DNA of 27,679 nucleotides from an uncultured Prevotella sp. (GTDB lineage: Bacteria > Bacteroidota > Bacteroidia > Bacteroidales > Bacteroidaceae), in assembly GCA_934190685.1 (NCBI GenBank), contig CAKPTK010000015.1:1-27679 (forward strand), written 5' to 3'. Position 1 is the first letter of the stretch. Every line of letters begins with the position of its first letter. Below are positions 7,349 through 15,325 of this stretch, in pieces. The notes beneath the pieces are model-generated. The model was not told the origin of the DNA. It did no database searches and was given only the letters and a program-made list of their open reading frames with translations. A program made the translations under genes and the position numbers.

Positions 7349-7386
7349 AAATCCCGATGCCGCCACATTTAGAAGCATCGGGATTT
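7349..7386 (-). terminator. Terminator hairpin of the leftward secreted-protein gene, possibly bidirectional
   Basis: Perfect 12-bp stem AAATCCCGATGC (7349-7360) / GCATCGGGATTT (7375-7386). On the minus strand TTTCTTTGT follows; on the plus strand GTATTTTT follows. It lies 24 bp past the stop codon of the leftward gene. Confidence 0.7.
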
Positions 7387-7409
7387 GTATTTTTAGAATG
7401 TAACAAGCG

Positions 7410-8054
7410 TTACTTCTGAACGTATTTCTTACCGTTCTTCACAACCACACCCTTATAGTCCTTAGAAACTTTCTGACCATTGAGGTTGTAAACAGGAGCG
7501 TCTAAATCAATCTTCTTTGTTTCAGCATTTGTAATACCAGAACCTGCCCCATAGGTAATTTTAATAACAACACAAGGCTGATAGCCTGAGTTCTTAAACG
7601 AGAATTTCGTAGCACCATTCAAGTCAAAAGCGGCAACATCAGGATTAGCTTGATAGTCATCCACATCGTTAAAATCCTTCATAAGTGTTGCAGTTTCTGC
7701 AGTGTATATATTATCACCAACTTGAGACCAAAAATTAGAACGATCACTTGCGTCTGCCGTCGACTTGTTCACATAGCTGTAGAAAGTTACTTTAGCAGCA
7801 GCTTTGGGCAATTCTACAATGTTTTCAGCACCATTAGACAATTTAAGCGATGTGTATTCAGTACCATCTACAGTAATAGTCTTACCTGTATCATACGTTT
7901 TACCGTCCTTATTCAGCGTAAATTTCACACCATCAGCGAATTCCAATACAGATACCTTAGCATCATCTACATCACTACCACTATAAATAGTTTCCTGTGC
8001 GTTAACACTCATTGCGCAAAGCGCAACGAAAATAGAAGTAAAGAATTTCTTCAT
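7410..8054 (-). CDS. Small secreted protein of unknown function with a conserved C-terminal tail
   Basis: A 214-residue protein. The frame is open upstream to 8189, but ATG at 8054 gives the proper signal peptide (MKKFFTSIFVALCAMSVNAQ), and the promoter -7 box at 8126-8133 lies inside the longer frame, so 8054 is chosen. The mature part looks all-beta. Residues about 85-170 (VTFYSYVNK...FDLNGATKFSFKNSGYQPCVVIKITYG) read like a beta-sandwich, perhaps carbohydrate- or surface-binding; I do not recognise the family with certainty. The tail from about residue 173 (GITNAE...YNLNGQKV...KGVVVKNGKKYVQK) closely matches the tail of the divergent neighbour and of two pectinases here. The gene is transcribed leftward, away from the Ig-domain gene, and ends in its own hairpin. 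Position suggests a pectin-locus accessory protein, which is inference. Confidence 0.82.
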   Translation of the reverse strand: MKKFFTSIFVALCAMSVNAQETIYSGSDVDDAKVSVLEFADGVKFTLNKDGKTYDTGKTITVDGTEYTSLKLSNGAENIVELPKAAAKVTFYSYVNKSTADASDRSNFWSQVGDNIYTAETATLMKDFNDVDDYQANPDVAAFDLNGATKFSFKNSGYQPCVVIKITYGAGSGITNAETKKIDLDAPVYNLNGQKVSKDYKGVVVKNGKKYVQK

Positions 8055-8125
8055 AATCTTTTGTTTTAGTTTGTTGTTATAAATGGTTATATTTAATCGA
8101 ATACAGTTAAGTAGGATTTCGGTTG

Positions 8126-8157
8126 CAAATATACAACAATTTAGTTTATTAAAGAAA
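8126..8157 (-). promoter_or_regulatory. Promoter of the leftward small secreted-protein gene
   Basis: On the minus strand TTTC (8157-8154), 20 nt, TATATTTG (8133-8126). The -7 box is a full consensus match; the -33 box has one mismatch. Leader length is about 68 nt. Confidence 0.55.
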
Positions 8158-8281
8158 CAAAAGTTGCTTATTTTTGTCTTTTTCCCCATAATCCGTTAGA
8201 AATTACACCTCCATGCCTTCTGGAATCCGTCGTTGTAAAACACTGTCTGTCAAAATATTCATAAAAATGTAGTCTCAAACA

Positions 8282-8313
8282 CTTGACAAATTCAGTATAA
8301 ATACATATCTTTG
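8282..8313 (+). promoter_or_regulatory. Promoter of the Ig-domain secreted-protein gene
   Basis: CTTG (8282-8285), 20 nt, TATCTTTG (8306-8313). Full -7 match, one -33 mismatch, correct spacing. Predicted start near 8317 leaves a leader of about 35 nt. It is divergent from the promoter at 8126-8157. Confidence 0.6.
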
Positions 8314-8351
8314 CAACAGGATACAGTATTAACTTTTAAAATCTCGTGATT

Positions 8352-9653
8352 ATGAACAAAATTTTACGCTATTCATTAGTTTGTCTCCTCACCCTCATCG
8401 GTGGCATAGCCTATGCAGACGAGGTGACGTTTGACTTTTCTGCCAATGCCTACGGCATGACTGTGGGCAGCAGTAGCAACCAGAATGCATATAATACTGC
8501 GGACACAAAAGTTAGCGAAGGCGACATTACACTTATTGTCAACGAAAAGACAAGAATCTGGAGTGCAAAAGCACAAGACTTCCGCATGGTGACAGGCGGA
8601 AAAATGACCATTTCATGCTCTGCAGGTAAAGTCATTAAAAATATTGTGTTCACAGGAAACAACTTAGCTTCCATGAGCGCAGACTTGGGAACTTTGAGTG
8701 GCAAAGCTACAAGCATGGAATGGGAAGGCAACGTTTCCGAATTGACTGTATCAAGAACAGGAAGTTCAACAGTCCAAATCAGCAAAATGGTTGTCACCGT
8801 TGAAGCAGGTTCTGCCAAGGCTGCCGCTGATCTGTCTTTCGGTACGGAAAGTGCTACTATTGAAAAAGGGCAACCGCTGTTTACACCTTCATTCACTAAA
8901 AAGACAACGGCTCCTGTCACATTCACTTCCGACAATGAGGATGTTGCCACGGTGAACAGCGAAGGTGTCATTTCTCTGACTGGAGGTTTGGGCACAGCCG
9001 TCATTACGGCAACTTCTCCCGAGAACGACGCCTATCAGGCTGGTAAAGCAACGTATACCATAAAAGTATACTCAAACTACATCTACAAAAAGGCGACAGC
9101 CATTGCAAGTGGGAAAAAATACATCATCGTGGCCATTAATGGTGACACAAAGAAAGTTGTCTATCCATTGTCAAGCGACAAGACATACGGTGATCCTTCT
9201 TCGGGAAACGTAACTATTGAAGATGAACAAATCACCTTGTCAACCCTTCATGATGACAACTTCTATTTTGAAGCTGCTGAAGGAGGCTACACCATCATGG
9301 ACTGCTATGGCAGATATGTATTCAGAAAAGGGACCTACAACAATTTCAATGTACACAAGTCACCTAACGTGCCTTATGTTTGGACCGTGGAACCACAGAC
9401 TGACGGAACCTTCAAAATCTCTATGGATGGCTACTATATGCAATACACGACCAAGTTGAACTGCTTTACTGATGCACAAGACAAAGCTGTGATGCCTTGC
9501 TTGTTTGAATTGGTAGAAGACCCAACCGGCATCTCCACCGTCAATGCAGACAAGAAGAACGACGGAAAGAAATACAACCTCAATGGCCAGCGTGTGAACG
9601 ATGACTACAAAGGCGTGTATATCATGAACGGTAAAAAATATTTGAGCAAGTAA
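8352..9653 (+). CDS. Secreted multi-domain protein with a bacterial Ig-like (Big_2) domain
   Basis: A 433-residue protein. ATG at 8352 is preferred over the GTG two codons upstream because it starts a clean signal peptide (1-22, ending AYA). Residues about 25-150 are a beta-rich N-terminal domain (EVTFDFSANAYGM...) of a kind often seen at the start of Prevotella secreted proteins. Residues about 160-240 are a Big_2-type Ig fold (FTSDNEDVATVNSEGVISLTGG and the AVITATS strand). Residues about 245-390 form a further beta-rich module of unknown role. The C-terminus (GISTVN...YNLNGQRV...KGVYIMNGKKYLSK) is the shared tail described in the findings. No catalytic motif is seen, so binding or adhesion to plant cell wall material is the most plausible job. 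It sits just upstream of the susC operon, from which it is separated by a large hairpin. Confidence 0.82.
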   Translation: MNKILRYSLVCLLTLIGGIAYADEVTFDFSANAYGMTVGSSSNQNAYNTADTKVSEGDITLIVNEKTRIWSAKAQDFRMVTGGKMTISCSAGKVIKNIVFTGNNLASMSADLGTLSGKATSMEWEGNVSELTVSRTGSSTVQISKMVVTVEAGSAKAAADLSFGTESATIEKGQPLFTPSFTKKTTAPVTFTSDNEDVATVNSEGVISLTGGLGTAVITATSPENDAYQAGKATYTIKVYSNYIYKKATAIASGKKYIIVAINGDTKKVVYPLSSDKTYGDPSSGNVTIEDEQITLSTLHDDNFYFEAAEGGYTIMDCYGRYVFRKGTYNNFNVHKSPNVPYVWTVEPQTDGTFKISMDGYYMQYTTKLNCFTDAQDKAVMPCLFELVEDPTGISTVNADKKNDGKKYNLNGQRVNDDYKGVYIMNGKKYLSK

Positions 9654-9688
9654 TATTGTACACACAAAAGTGTGATTGACCAACAAAT

Positions 9689-9746
9689 ACGTCCTTCACC
9701 GCTACACTTTAATGACTATCTGTCAAAAAGTTGCGGTGAAGGATGT
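9689..9746. terminator. Large stem-loop after the Ig-domain gene, possible terminator
   Basis: Arms 9689-9702 and 9733-9746 pair over 14 bp with one G-T wobble; core TCCTTCACCGC / GCGGTGAAGGA. The 30-nt loop and the interrupted T-run after it (TTGTTTTC) are not classical, so it may be regulatory instead. Confidence 0.4.
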
Positions 9747-9802
9747 TTGTTTTCACACCGAAATGAACACAAACAGATGGAATGTTAACACACATTTAAC
9801 AT
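9744..9802. promoter_or_regulatory. Dyad symmetry upstream of the susC promoter, candidate regulator site
   Basis: TGTTTGTTTTCA (9744-9755) and TGAACACAAACA (9764-9775) are reverse complements with one mismatch. A second dyad pairs ATGTTAA (9782-9788) with TTAACAT (9796-9802). They lie about 60-90 bp before the predicted start, a usual distance for activator binding. Confidence 0.4.
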
Positions 9803-9832
9803 ATAAAATCGTACACCTACAATTTTTTATAC

Positions 9833-9840
9833 TAACTTTG
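9833..9840 (+). promoter_or_regulatory. Probable -7 box of the susC operon promoter
   Basis: TAACTTTG (9833-9840) matches TAnnTTTG, but no TTTG is found 19-21 nt upstream, as would suit an activator-dependent promoter. Predicted start is near 9844, giving a leader of about 185 nt. Confidence 0.45.
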
Positions 9841-9917
9841 CAACCCGAAAAAATCGAAAAACTATCTGAATATCTTTTATAACACAAACACTACAAGATG
9901 TTTTCAGCATAACAAGA

Positions 9918-10010
9918 ATGGACTTTGACAAGACATTCACATGCCCTGTCGGCGACTACGAGAGCGGAAGTTACCGGCACAGAAGGAAGTATGGAATAAC
10001 ACCTAACTAA
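9918..10010 (+). CDS. Possible 30-residue leader peptide upstream of susC
   Basis: ATG at 9918 opens MDFDKTFTCPVGDYESGSYR and ten more residues, ending ITPN at TAA 10008-10010, 19 bp before the susC start. The stretch is richer in GC than its AT-rich flanks and looks codon-like. It has no signal peptide and matches nothing I know. It could be a translated leader affecting susC expression, a remnant, or chance. Confidence 0.25.
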   Translation: MDFDKTFTCPVGDYESGSYRHRRKYGITPN

Positions 10011-10029
10011 AATTATAATTATCTCAATT

Positions 10030-13000
10030 ATGTCTGTAAATTTGAAAAAAGTTCGATTTGCGCTGACATTGGCCCTGTTGCTCATCACAACAGCCCTCTC
10101 CGCGCAGACGATTTCCGGAACGGTCGTCGACCAGTCTGGAGAAAGCATTATCGGAGCTTCTGTCAAGGAAAAGGGTGCGGCACAAGGCGCTGTGACCGAC
10201 CTCGACGGAAAGTTCACGTTGAAACTCACCGGTAAGAGCAACCAGGTGGTTGTGAGCTATATCGGCATGAAGACCAAGACCGTGAACGTGTCTGGCAAAA
10301 GCACGGTCAACATCACCCTCGAAGAGGAATCGACAAGCCTCAACGATGTCGTGGTCATCGGTTATGGTACAATGAAGAAGAAGGACCTCACGGGTTCTGT
10401 CGCTTCCGTATCCGCCAAGGACATCGCCAATGTGCCTGTGTCGAGCGCAGCCCAGGCCATCCAAGGAAAGATGGCTGGTGTGAGCGTGATGCAGACCGAG
10501 GGTTCGCCCGACGCCGACATCAAAATCCGTGTACGTGGTGGCGGTTCTCTGTCACAAGACAACTCCCCTCTTTATATCGTCGACGGTTTCCCTGTCAGCA
10601 GCATCTCAGACATCGCTCCGAGTGACATCGAGTCCATGGACGTGCTGAAAGACGCTTCTTCCACCGCTATCTATGGTGCCCGTGGTGCAAACGGTGTTAT
10701 CATCATCACCACCAAGAGCGGTAAGGAAGGAAAGGTGCAGGTGAACTTCGGCGCTTCGCTCGGCGTGCGCAAAGTGGCAAAAGAGGTAGGTATGCTCAGT
10801 CCTTACGAATATGTAAGATACCAGTTGGAGAATGGTGTGACCAGCAAGTACGGCGAGTATGACGATCTCGACATTTGGAAATCCGTCAAAGGCAACGACT
10901 GGCAGGATGATCTCTTCGGCCGTACCGGCTTGCAGCAGATTTACAACCTCAGTGTGAGCGGCGGTTCCAAGGACACCAAGTTCAACGTGAGCTATTCACG
11001 CACCGACGACAAGAGCATCCTCATCGGCTCTGACTTCACCAAAGACAATATCAACGCCAAGTTGAACACCAATCTCAACAAGTGGTTGACACTCGACTTC
11101 AACGCACGCTTGAGCTATCAGGTGGTCAACGGACTCGGGTCCGGCGCCGACACCAACGAGAGTTCCGCCGCCTATTCAGCCGTAGCCCGCGCCGTCATCT
11201 TCCGTCCTGTAGATCCGCTCACAGGTGGCGACAACGAGGACGACGACAGTTCATCAAGCAACGACCCGAGTCCTTTGGACCGCATCAACGACACCTTCAA
11301 GCAGCAGCGTCGTTTCCGTCAGAACTACAATGTGGGACTGAACTGGAAACCTTTCAAGCATATCACCTTCCGCAGCGAATTTGGCTATGCCTTCTCTTTC
11401 GACAAGACAGACCAGGTGTGGGGCAACATCGCCAGCAAGAGTTCAAAACTCGACCCCAAGGGTCAGCCACAGGTGCAGATTGACCGCACGGACAACAAAA
11501 ACTGGCGCAACGCCAACACTTTGACCTACGACAACAAGAATGTGCTGACCAAGGGTGACAAGTTGAACGTGTTGCTCGGTCAGGAGTGGTCCAGTTCTCA
11601 AGACAAGAGCTACACCACCAAGACAGTAGGTTTCCCTTCCACCTTCACCTTGCAGGAAGCACTCGCCAATCTCGCCTCCGGTACGGCACTCGCCAACGAG
11701 AATTCCGTGGGTAGAAAAGACAATATGGCCTCTTTCTTCGGCCGTATCAACTACACCCTGTATGACAAATATCTCTTCACCGTCACCATGCGTGCCGATG
11801 CCAGCTCGAAGTTTGCCAAGGGCAACCGTTGGGGCTACTTCCCATCTGCAGCTTTCGCTTGGCGTGTGAGCGAGGAGCCATTCATGAAGAACACCGCCAA
11901 CTGGCTCTCCAACTTGAAGATGCGCTTGAGCTATGGTACAGCCGGCAACAACCGCATCAAGAGCGGACTGAACCAGACCTCTTATAAACTGGTCAGCTCA
12001 GGCCGTGTGCCTTACTTCGGCGAAGAGGCCAACACTATGCTGGAATATCAATGGCTCGCCAACCCGAATCTGAAATGGGAGACCACTGTCACCCGTGACC
12101 TCGGTATAGACTACGGATTCCTCCGTGGACGCATCAACGGCACTTTGGACTTCTATTGGAACACCACTAAAGACCTGCTCATGGCGGCCAACATCCCGAC
12201 CATCTCAGGTTTCAGCACCCAATATCAGAACTTCGGCCAGACTTCAAACAAAGGTTTTGAATTCGCTGTCAACGTGGCTGCCATCGAGAAGAAGAATTTC
12301 GCCCTCAACTTCACAGGCAACATCTCCTACAACCGCAACAAGATTGACAAGCTCGCCACCAGCTCAGACTTCATCAACTATGCCTGGGCAGGCAACACCA
12401 TCTCAGACAACCAGAACTTCAAAGTGCAGGAAGGCGGCCGTCTGGGAGAAGTGTGGGGCTATAAATACAAAGGATTCTACACCGCTTATGACGAGAAGAC
12501 CAACCCTAACGGCGACCTTGTGTGGAACGGCAACACATGGGCTTTGCGCGAGGGTGTGAAAGACAACAGCTCTACCGTGGTGGGCCGTCTAGTTCCCGGC
12601 TCCATCAAACTTGAGGTGGACGAGAACGGCAATCCTGTGAAACAAAGACTCGGCAACACCGTAGCTCCCTGGACAGGAGGTTTTGGCGTCAACGCCAGCT
12701 TCTACGGCTTCGACGCTTCCGTGTTCTGCAATTTCTCCTTCGGCAACAAACTCATCAACGGCACCAAGCTGGCTTCCAGCTTCCGCTGGGGGTCCAAGGA
12801 TGAATGGAACGTCAACAACGACTTCATCAACCGCTACACGGGTTATGACGTGAAGACAGGTGTCAACCTCACCGGTGACTTCAAGAAAGCCATCAGCTAT
12901 TATGGCAGTCAGGAAGCAGCCGTGGAAAAGCTCAATGAGCTGAACCAAAACGCCACCATCTGGAATCCATCCGTGGTGAGCACCATGCCGCTCATCGACT

Positions 13001-13263
13001 ATGCTGTGGAGAACGCCTCCTTCCTCCGCATCCAGAACGTGACCCTGGGCTACACACTGCCCAAGTCGTTCGTCAAAAAACTGGCGCTGACCAACGTGCG
13101 CTTCTACTTCACAGGCTACAACCTGCTCACCATCACCAGCTACTCTGGCTCAGACCCCGAGACCGACGTGAGCAGCAAGAAGAACGCCATGTGCCCGGGT
13201 GTGGACTATGCAGCCTATCCCAAGAGCCGCCTCTACGTGTTCGGCGTGAATGTTTCATTCTAA
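10030..13263 (+). CDS. SusC/RagA-type TonB-dependent outer-membrane transporter
   Basis: A 1077-residue outer-membrane transporter that should import pectin oligosaccharides with the SusD protein encoded next. Order of parts: signal peptide (1-26, ending LSAQ); carboxypeptidase-regulatory-like domain (about 27-100, ISGTVVDQSGESIIGASV); the family hallmark LNDVVVIGYG (104-113) ahead of the plug; plug domain (about 115-228, with YGARGANGV at 215-223); then a 22-strand-type beta-barrel ending in ...YVFGVNVSF, whose terminal aromatic residue fits outer-membrane insertion. Length is typical for SusC proteins. It is 23 bp from the SusD gene and is the first gene of a three-gene operon ending at the terminator near 16990. 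Import of pectin fragments is inferred from the surrounding GH28, PL1 and GH105 genes, not from this protein itself. Confidence 0.95.
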   Translation: MSVNLKKVRFALTLALLLITTALSAQTISGTVVDQSGESIIGASVKEKGAAQGAVTDLDGKFTLKLTGKSNQVVVSYIGMKTKTVNVSGKSTVNITLEEESTSLNDVVVIGYGTMKKKDLTGSVASVSAKDIANVPVSSAAQAIQGKMAGVSVMQTEGSPDADIKIRVRGGGSLSQDNSPLYIVDGFPVSSISDIAPSDIESMDVLKDASSTAIYGARGANGVIIITTKSGKEGKVQVNFGASLGVRKVAKEVGMLSPYEYVRYQLENGVTSKYGEYDDLDIWKSVKGNDWQDDLFGRTGLQQIYNLSVSGGSKDTKFNVSYSRTDDKSILIGSDFTKDNINAKLNTNLNKWLTLDFNARLSYQVVNGLGSGADTNESSAAYSAVARAVIFRPVDPLTGGDNEDDDSSSSNDPSPLDRINDTFKQQRRFRQNYNVGLNWKPFKHITFRSEFGYAFSFDKTDQVWGNIASKSSKLDPKGQPQVQIDRTDNKNWRNANTLTYDNKNVLTKGDKLNVLLGQEWSSSQDKSYTTKTVGFPSTFTLQEALANLASGTALANENSVGRKDNMASFFGRINYTLYDKYLFTVTMRADASSKFAKGNRWGYFPSAAFAWRVSEEPFMKNTANWLSNLKMRLSYGTAGNNRIKSGLNQTSYKLVSSGRVPYFGEEANTMLEYQWLANPNLKWETTVTRDLGIDYGFLRGRINGTLDFYWNTTKDLLMAANIPTISGFSTQYQNFGQTSNKGFEFAVNVAAIEKKNFALNFTGNISYNRNKIDKLATSSDFINYAWAGNTISDNQNFKVQEGGRLGEVWGYKYKGFYTAYDEKTNPNGDLVWNGNTWALREGVKDNSSTVVGRLVPGSIKLEVDENGNPVKQRLGNTVAPWTGGFGVNASFYGFDASVFCNFSFGNKLINGTKLASSFRWGSKDEWNVNNDFINRYTGYDVKTGVNLTGDFKKAISYYGSQEAAVEKLNELNQNATIWNPSVVSTMPLIDYAVENASFLRIQNVTLGYTLPKSFVKKLALTNVRFYFTGYNLLTITSYSGSDPETDVSSKKNAMCPGVDYAAYPKSRLYVFGVNVSF

Positions 13264-13286
13264 TCATCTAAGGAGAATATACAACA

Positions 13287-15305
13287 ATGAAAACAAATAT
13301 CATCAAGATAATGCTCCTGGGCGGTGTGCTGGTCGGTGCGACATCGTGTAACGACTTTCTCGACCAGACCTCCCCTTCCGAGCACACAGAAGAGAATATC
13401 TTCAATTCAATATACTATACAGGCACCGTACTGAACAAGGCCTACGGACAGTTGACCTATGGTGACGGAGCCTACACACAGGTGATGGCCATCACCGTGA
13501 CCGCCGGCACCGACTGCGAGATAATCGACGTGGATGCCTCCAAGCCAAGTTCGTTCACCGACACCAGCGAGCGCGGCCTGTTCAACTACAGCGGCGTGGC
13601 TGGCGGATGGTCAAAGATTCTTCAAGCATGGGATGCCTTGTATTCAGACATTGAGTACTGCAACCGAATCATTGACGGCATCAACGGCAGCCAATATGCC
13701 AACGAGAAGAGCAGCAACGGCAACACGATGCGCCAATACAAGGCTGAGGCCCAGGTAATCCGCGCCATGGTCTACTATGACTTGATCAAGAACTTCGGCG
13801 ACGTACCTTTCAAAACGGAAGGCTCCAAGTCGGACTTGAGCAATATCTATAAGGGCAAGACCGACCGCGACCAAATCATGGATGCCCTCATCGAAGATTT
13901 GGAAGACGCCATTCCCAACCTGCCTTGGGCTGACAACAACACAAGTTTCTCCACCGAACACGTGAACAAGGGCTATGCCCACGCACTGCTCGCACAAATC
14001 GCCATGCAACGTGCAGGATGGGCCATCCGCGAGAGCGACAAATCGGCAGAGGGCTATATCACCGCCACCGACGGAAACAGCGACCCCACCTACCCCACCC
14101 AGCGTTGCAGCAATGCCGACCGCGAGAAATACTACAAGCTGGCCCTCTCCCACCTCAGCGCCGTCATCAGCAGCGGCAAGCACCAACTCAACCCAAGCTT
14201 CGAAAACGAATGGTATCTCGTCAACCAGCGCAAGCTCGACACACAATACCAGGAAAACCTCTTCGAGATTCCAATGGGTCTGAGCGTGTCAGGCGAGCGT
14301 GGCTATATGATTGGCGTGCGTGTGGCTGAAGGCAAGAGCTATACCAACCCAAGATACGGCGCCAAGGGCAACTCGTCCGGCAAGATAAAGACCACGGCAC
14401 CTTTCTTCATGTCGTATGCCGACGGTGACAGCCGACGCGACATCACTTGTGTGCCCTACACCATCACCTATCAGGACTATTCCAAGAAGGATGACAACGG
14501 CGATGTGGAAAAAGGCACCAACACCGTGGAGAAGTTTGATTCCAACAAACCCTTCGGGCTCTATATCGGCAAATGGGATGTGCGCAAGATGAACGAAACT
14601 TACCGTCAAGCAGCCTGTGCCACCACCGACAAGTGTCCTACCGGTATCAATGAAATCAAAATGCGCTACGCACAGGTGCTCCTGCTCTATGCCGAATGTC
14701 TGAATGAACTCCACGGACCGGATGACGCCACCGACGGCGTGGCTGGTCTGACAGCCCGCAAGGCTTTGGCTGAAGTTCATGAGCGCGCATTCAACACCGC
14801 AGCCGAAAAGGCCACTGCCGAGCAGTATATCAACAGCATTCAGGGCAAGGATGCCTTGTTCAACGCCATCGTGCAGGAGAACGCTTGGGAACTTTGCGGA
14901 GAGGGTTATCGCAAATATGACTTGGAGCGTTGGAATCTGCTGAGCCAGAAAATCGACGAGGCCAAGCAGGCTTATATCAACGAACTGAACAATGGCGAGT
15001 ATCCAGAGAAGCTCTACTACAAGACCAAGACCGACGCTTCCGGCAACGTGTCCATCGACATGAGTTCTGTATGCTGGAAGGTGGCCGATGAACCTGCCGA
15101 CAAGTCGGACAAGACGGCATGGAACAGCGTTTCTTGGTGGGGCTCGGAACTGGCTGCCGACAGCAAACGCCAGAACATCGACGTGCTGATGCAGAACCTC
15201 TACAAGGGACTGAACACACCGGTGAAAAACAGATACCTCATTCCGCTCCACACTTCAACCATCGCCGACGCCAATGGTCTGTTGAAGAATTCATACGGTT
15301 TCTAA
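13287..15305 (+). CDS. SusD/RagB-family surface glycan-binding lipoprotein
   Basis: A 672-residue lipoprotein, longer than most SusD proteins (about 500-600). Signal peptide with lipobox GATSC puts the lipid-bearing cysteine at residue 21, followed by NDFLDQTSP, the usual SusD start. The N-terminal half has the helical repeat pattern of the family (KAEAQVIRAMVYYDLIKNFG and DVPF following) and the C-terminal half has the RYAQVLLLYAECLNEL segment. It forms the lid of the SusC transporter and captures oligosaccharides at the surface. The extra length is mostly in the loops of the second half. The gene is 23 bp after susC-like and 20 bp before the next lipoprotein gene, so the three are cotranscribed. 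Confidence 0.95.
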   Translation: MKTNIIKIMLLGGVLVGATSCNDFLDQTSPSEHTEENIFNSIYYTGTVLNKAYGQLTYGDGAYTQVMAITVTAGTDCEIIDVDASKPSSFTDTSERGLFNYSGVAGGWSKILQAWDALYSDIEYCNRIIDGINGSQYANEKSSNGNTMRQYKAEAQVIRAMVYYDLIKNFGDVPFKTEGSKSDLSNIYKGKTDRDQIMDALIEDLEDAIPNLPWADNNTSFSTEHVNKGYAHALLAQIAMQRAGWAIRESDKSAEGYITATDGNSDPTYPTQRCSNADREKYYKLALSHLSAVISSGKHQLNPSFENEWYLVNQRKLDTQYQENLFEIPMGLSVSGERGYMIGVRVAEGKSYTNPRYGAKGNSSGKIKTTAPFFMSYADGDSRRDITCVPYTITYQDYSKKDDNGDVEKGTNTVEKFDSNKPFGLYIGKWDVRKMNETYRQAACATTDKCPTGINEIKMRYAQVLLLYAECLNELHGPDDATDGVAGLTARKALAEVHERAFNTAAEKATAEQYINSIQGKDALFNAIVQENAWELCGEGYRKYDLERWNLLSQKIDEAKQAYINELNNGEYPEKLYYKTKTDASGNVSIDMSSVCWKVADEPADKSDKTAWNSVSWWGSELAADSKRQNIDVLMQNLYKGLNTPVKNRYLIPLHTSTIADANGLLKNSYGF

Positions 15306-15325
15306 TCCATAGATAAAGACAAAAG

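Larger units (their letters stand above)
6745..7409. other. 665-bp non-coding region rich in palindromes and simple repeats
   Basis: No convincing gene is present. In order it holds: the pectate lyase terminator (6751-6790); a 26-bp alternating purine-pyrimidine tract (6835-6860); imperfect direct repeats (6881-6984); a promoter-like sequence (6993-7025); a clustered CGTTAG palindrome (7074-7112); a GC-poor stretch with nothing clear (7131-7348), apart from an 18-codon frame near 7241; and a terminator hairpin (7349-7386). Such density of structure without genes is unlike the rest of the window. Confidence 0.7.
9654..10029. other. 376-bp structured leader region upstream of the susC operon
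   Basis: It contains a 14-bp inverted repeat (9689-9746), an overlapping 12-bp dyad (9744-9775), a GTTAA...TTTAAC dyad (9782-9802), a -7 promoter box (9833-9840), and a 30-codon open frame (9918-10010) ending 19 bp before susC. The small frame is richer in GC than its flanks. Confidence 0.65.

Noticed and set aside
8055..8189. N-terminal extension of the small secreted protein from ATG 8189
   Set aside because: The extension would precede the signal peptide and include the promoter -7 box; ATG 8054 gives a proper signal.
8346..8351. GTG start two codons upstream of the Ig-domain protein
   Set aside because: ATG 8352 directly begins a clean signal peptide.
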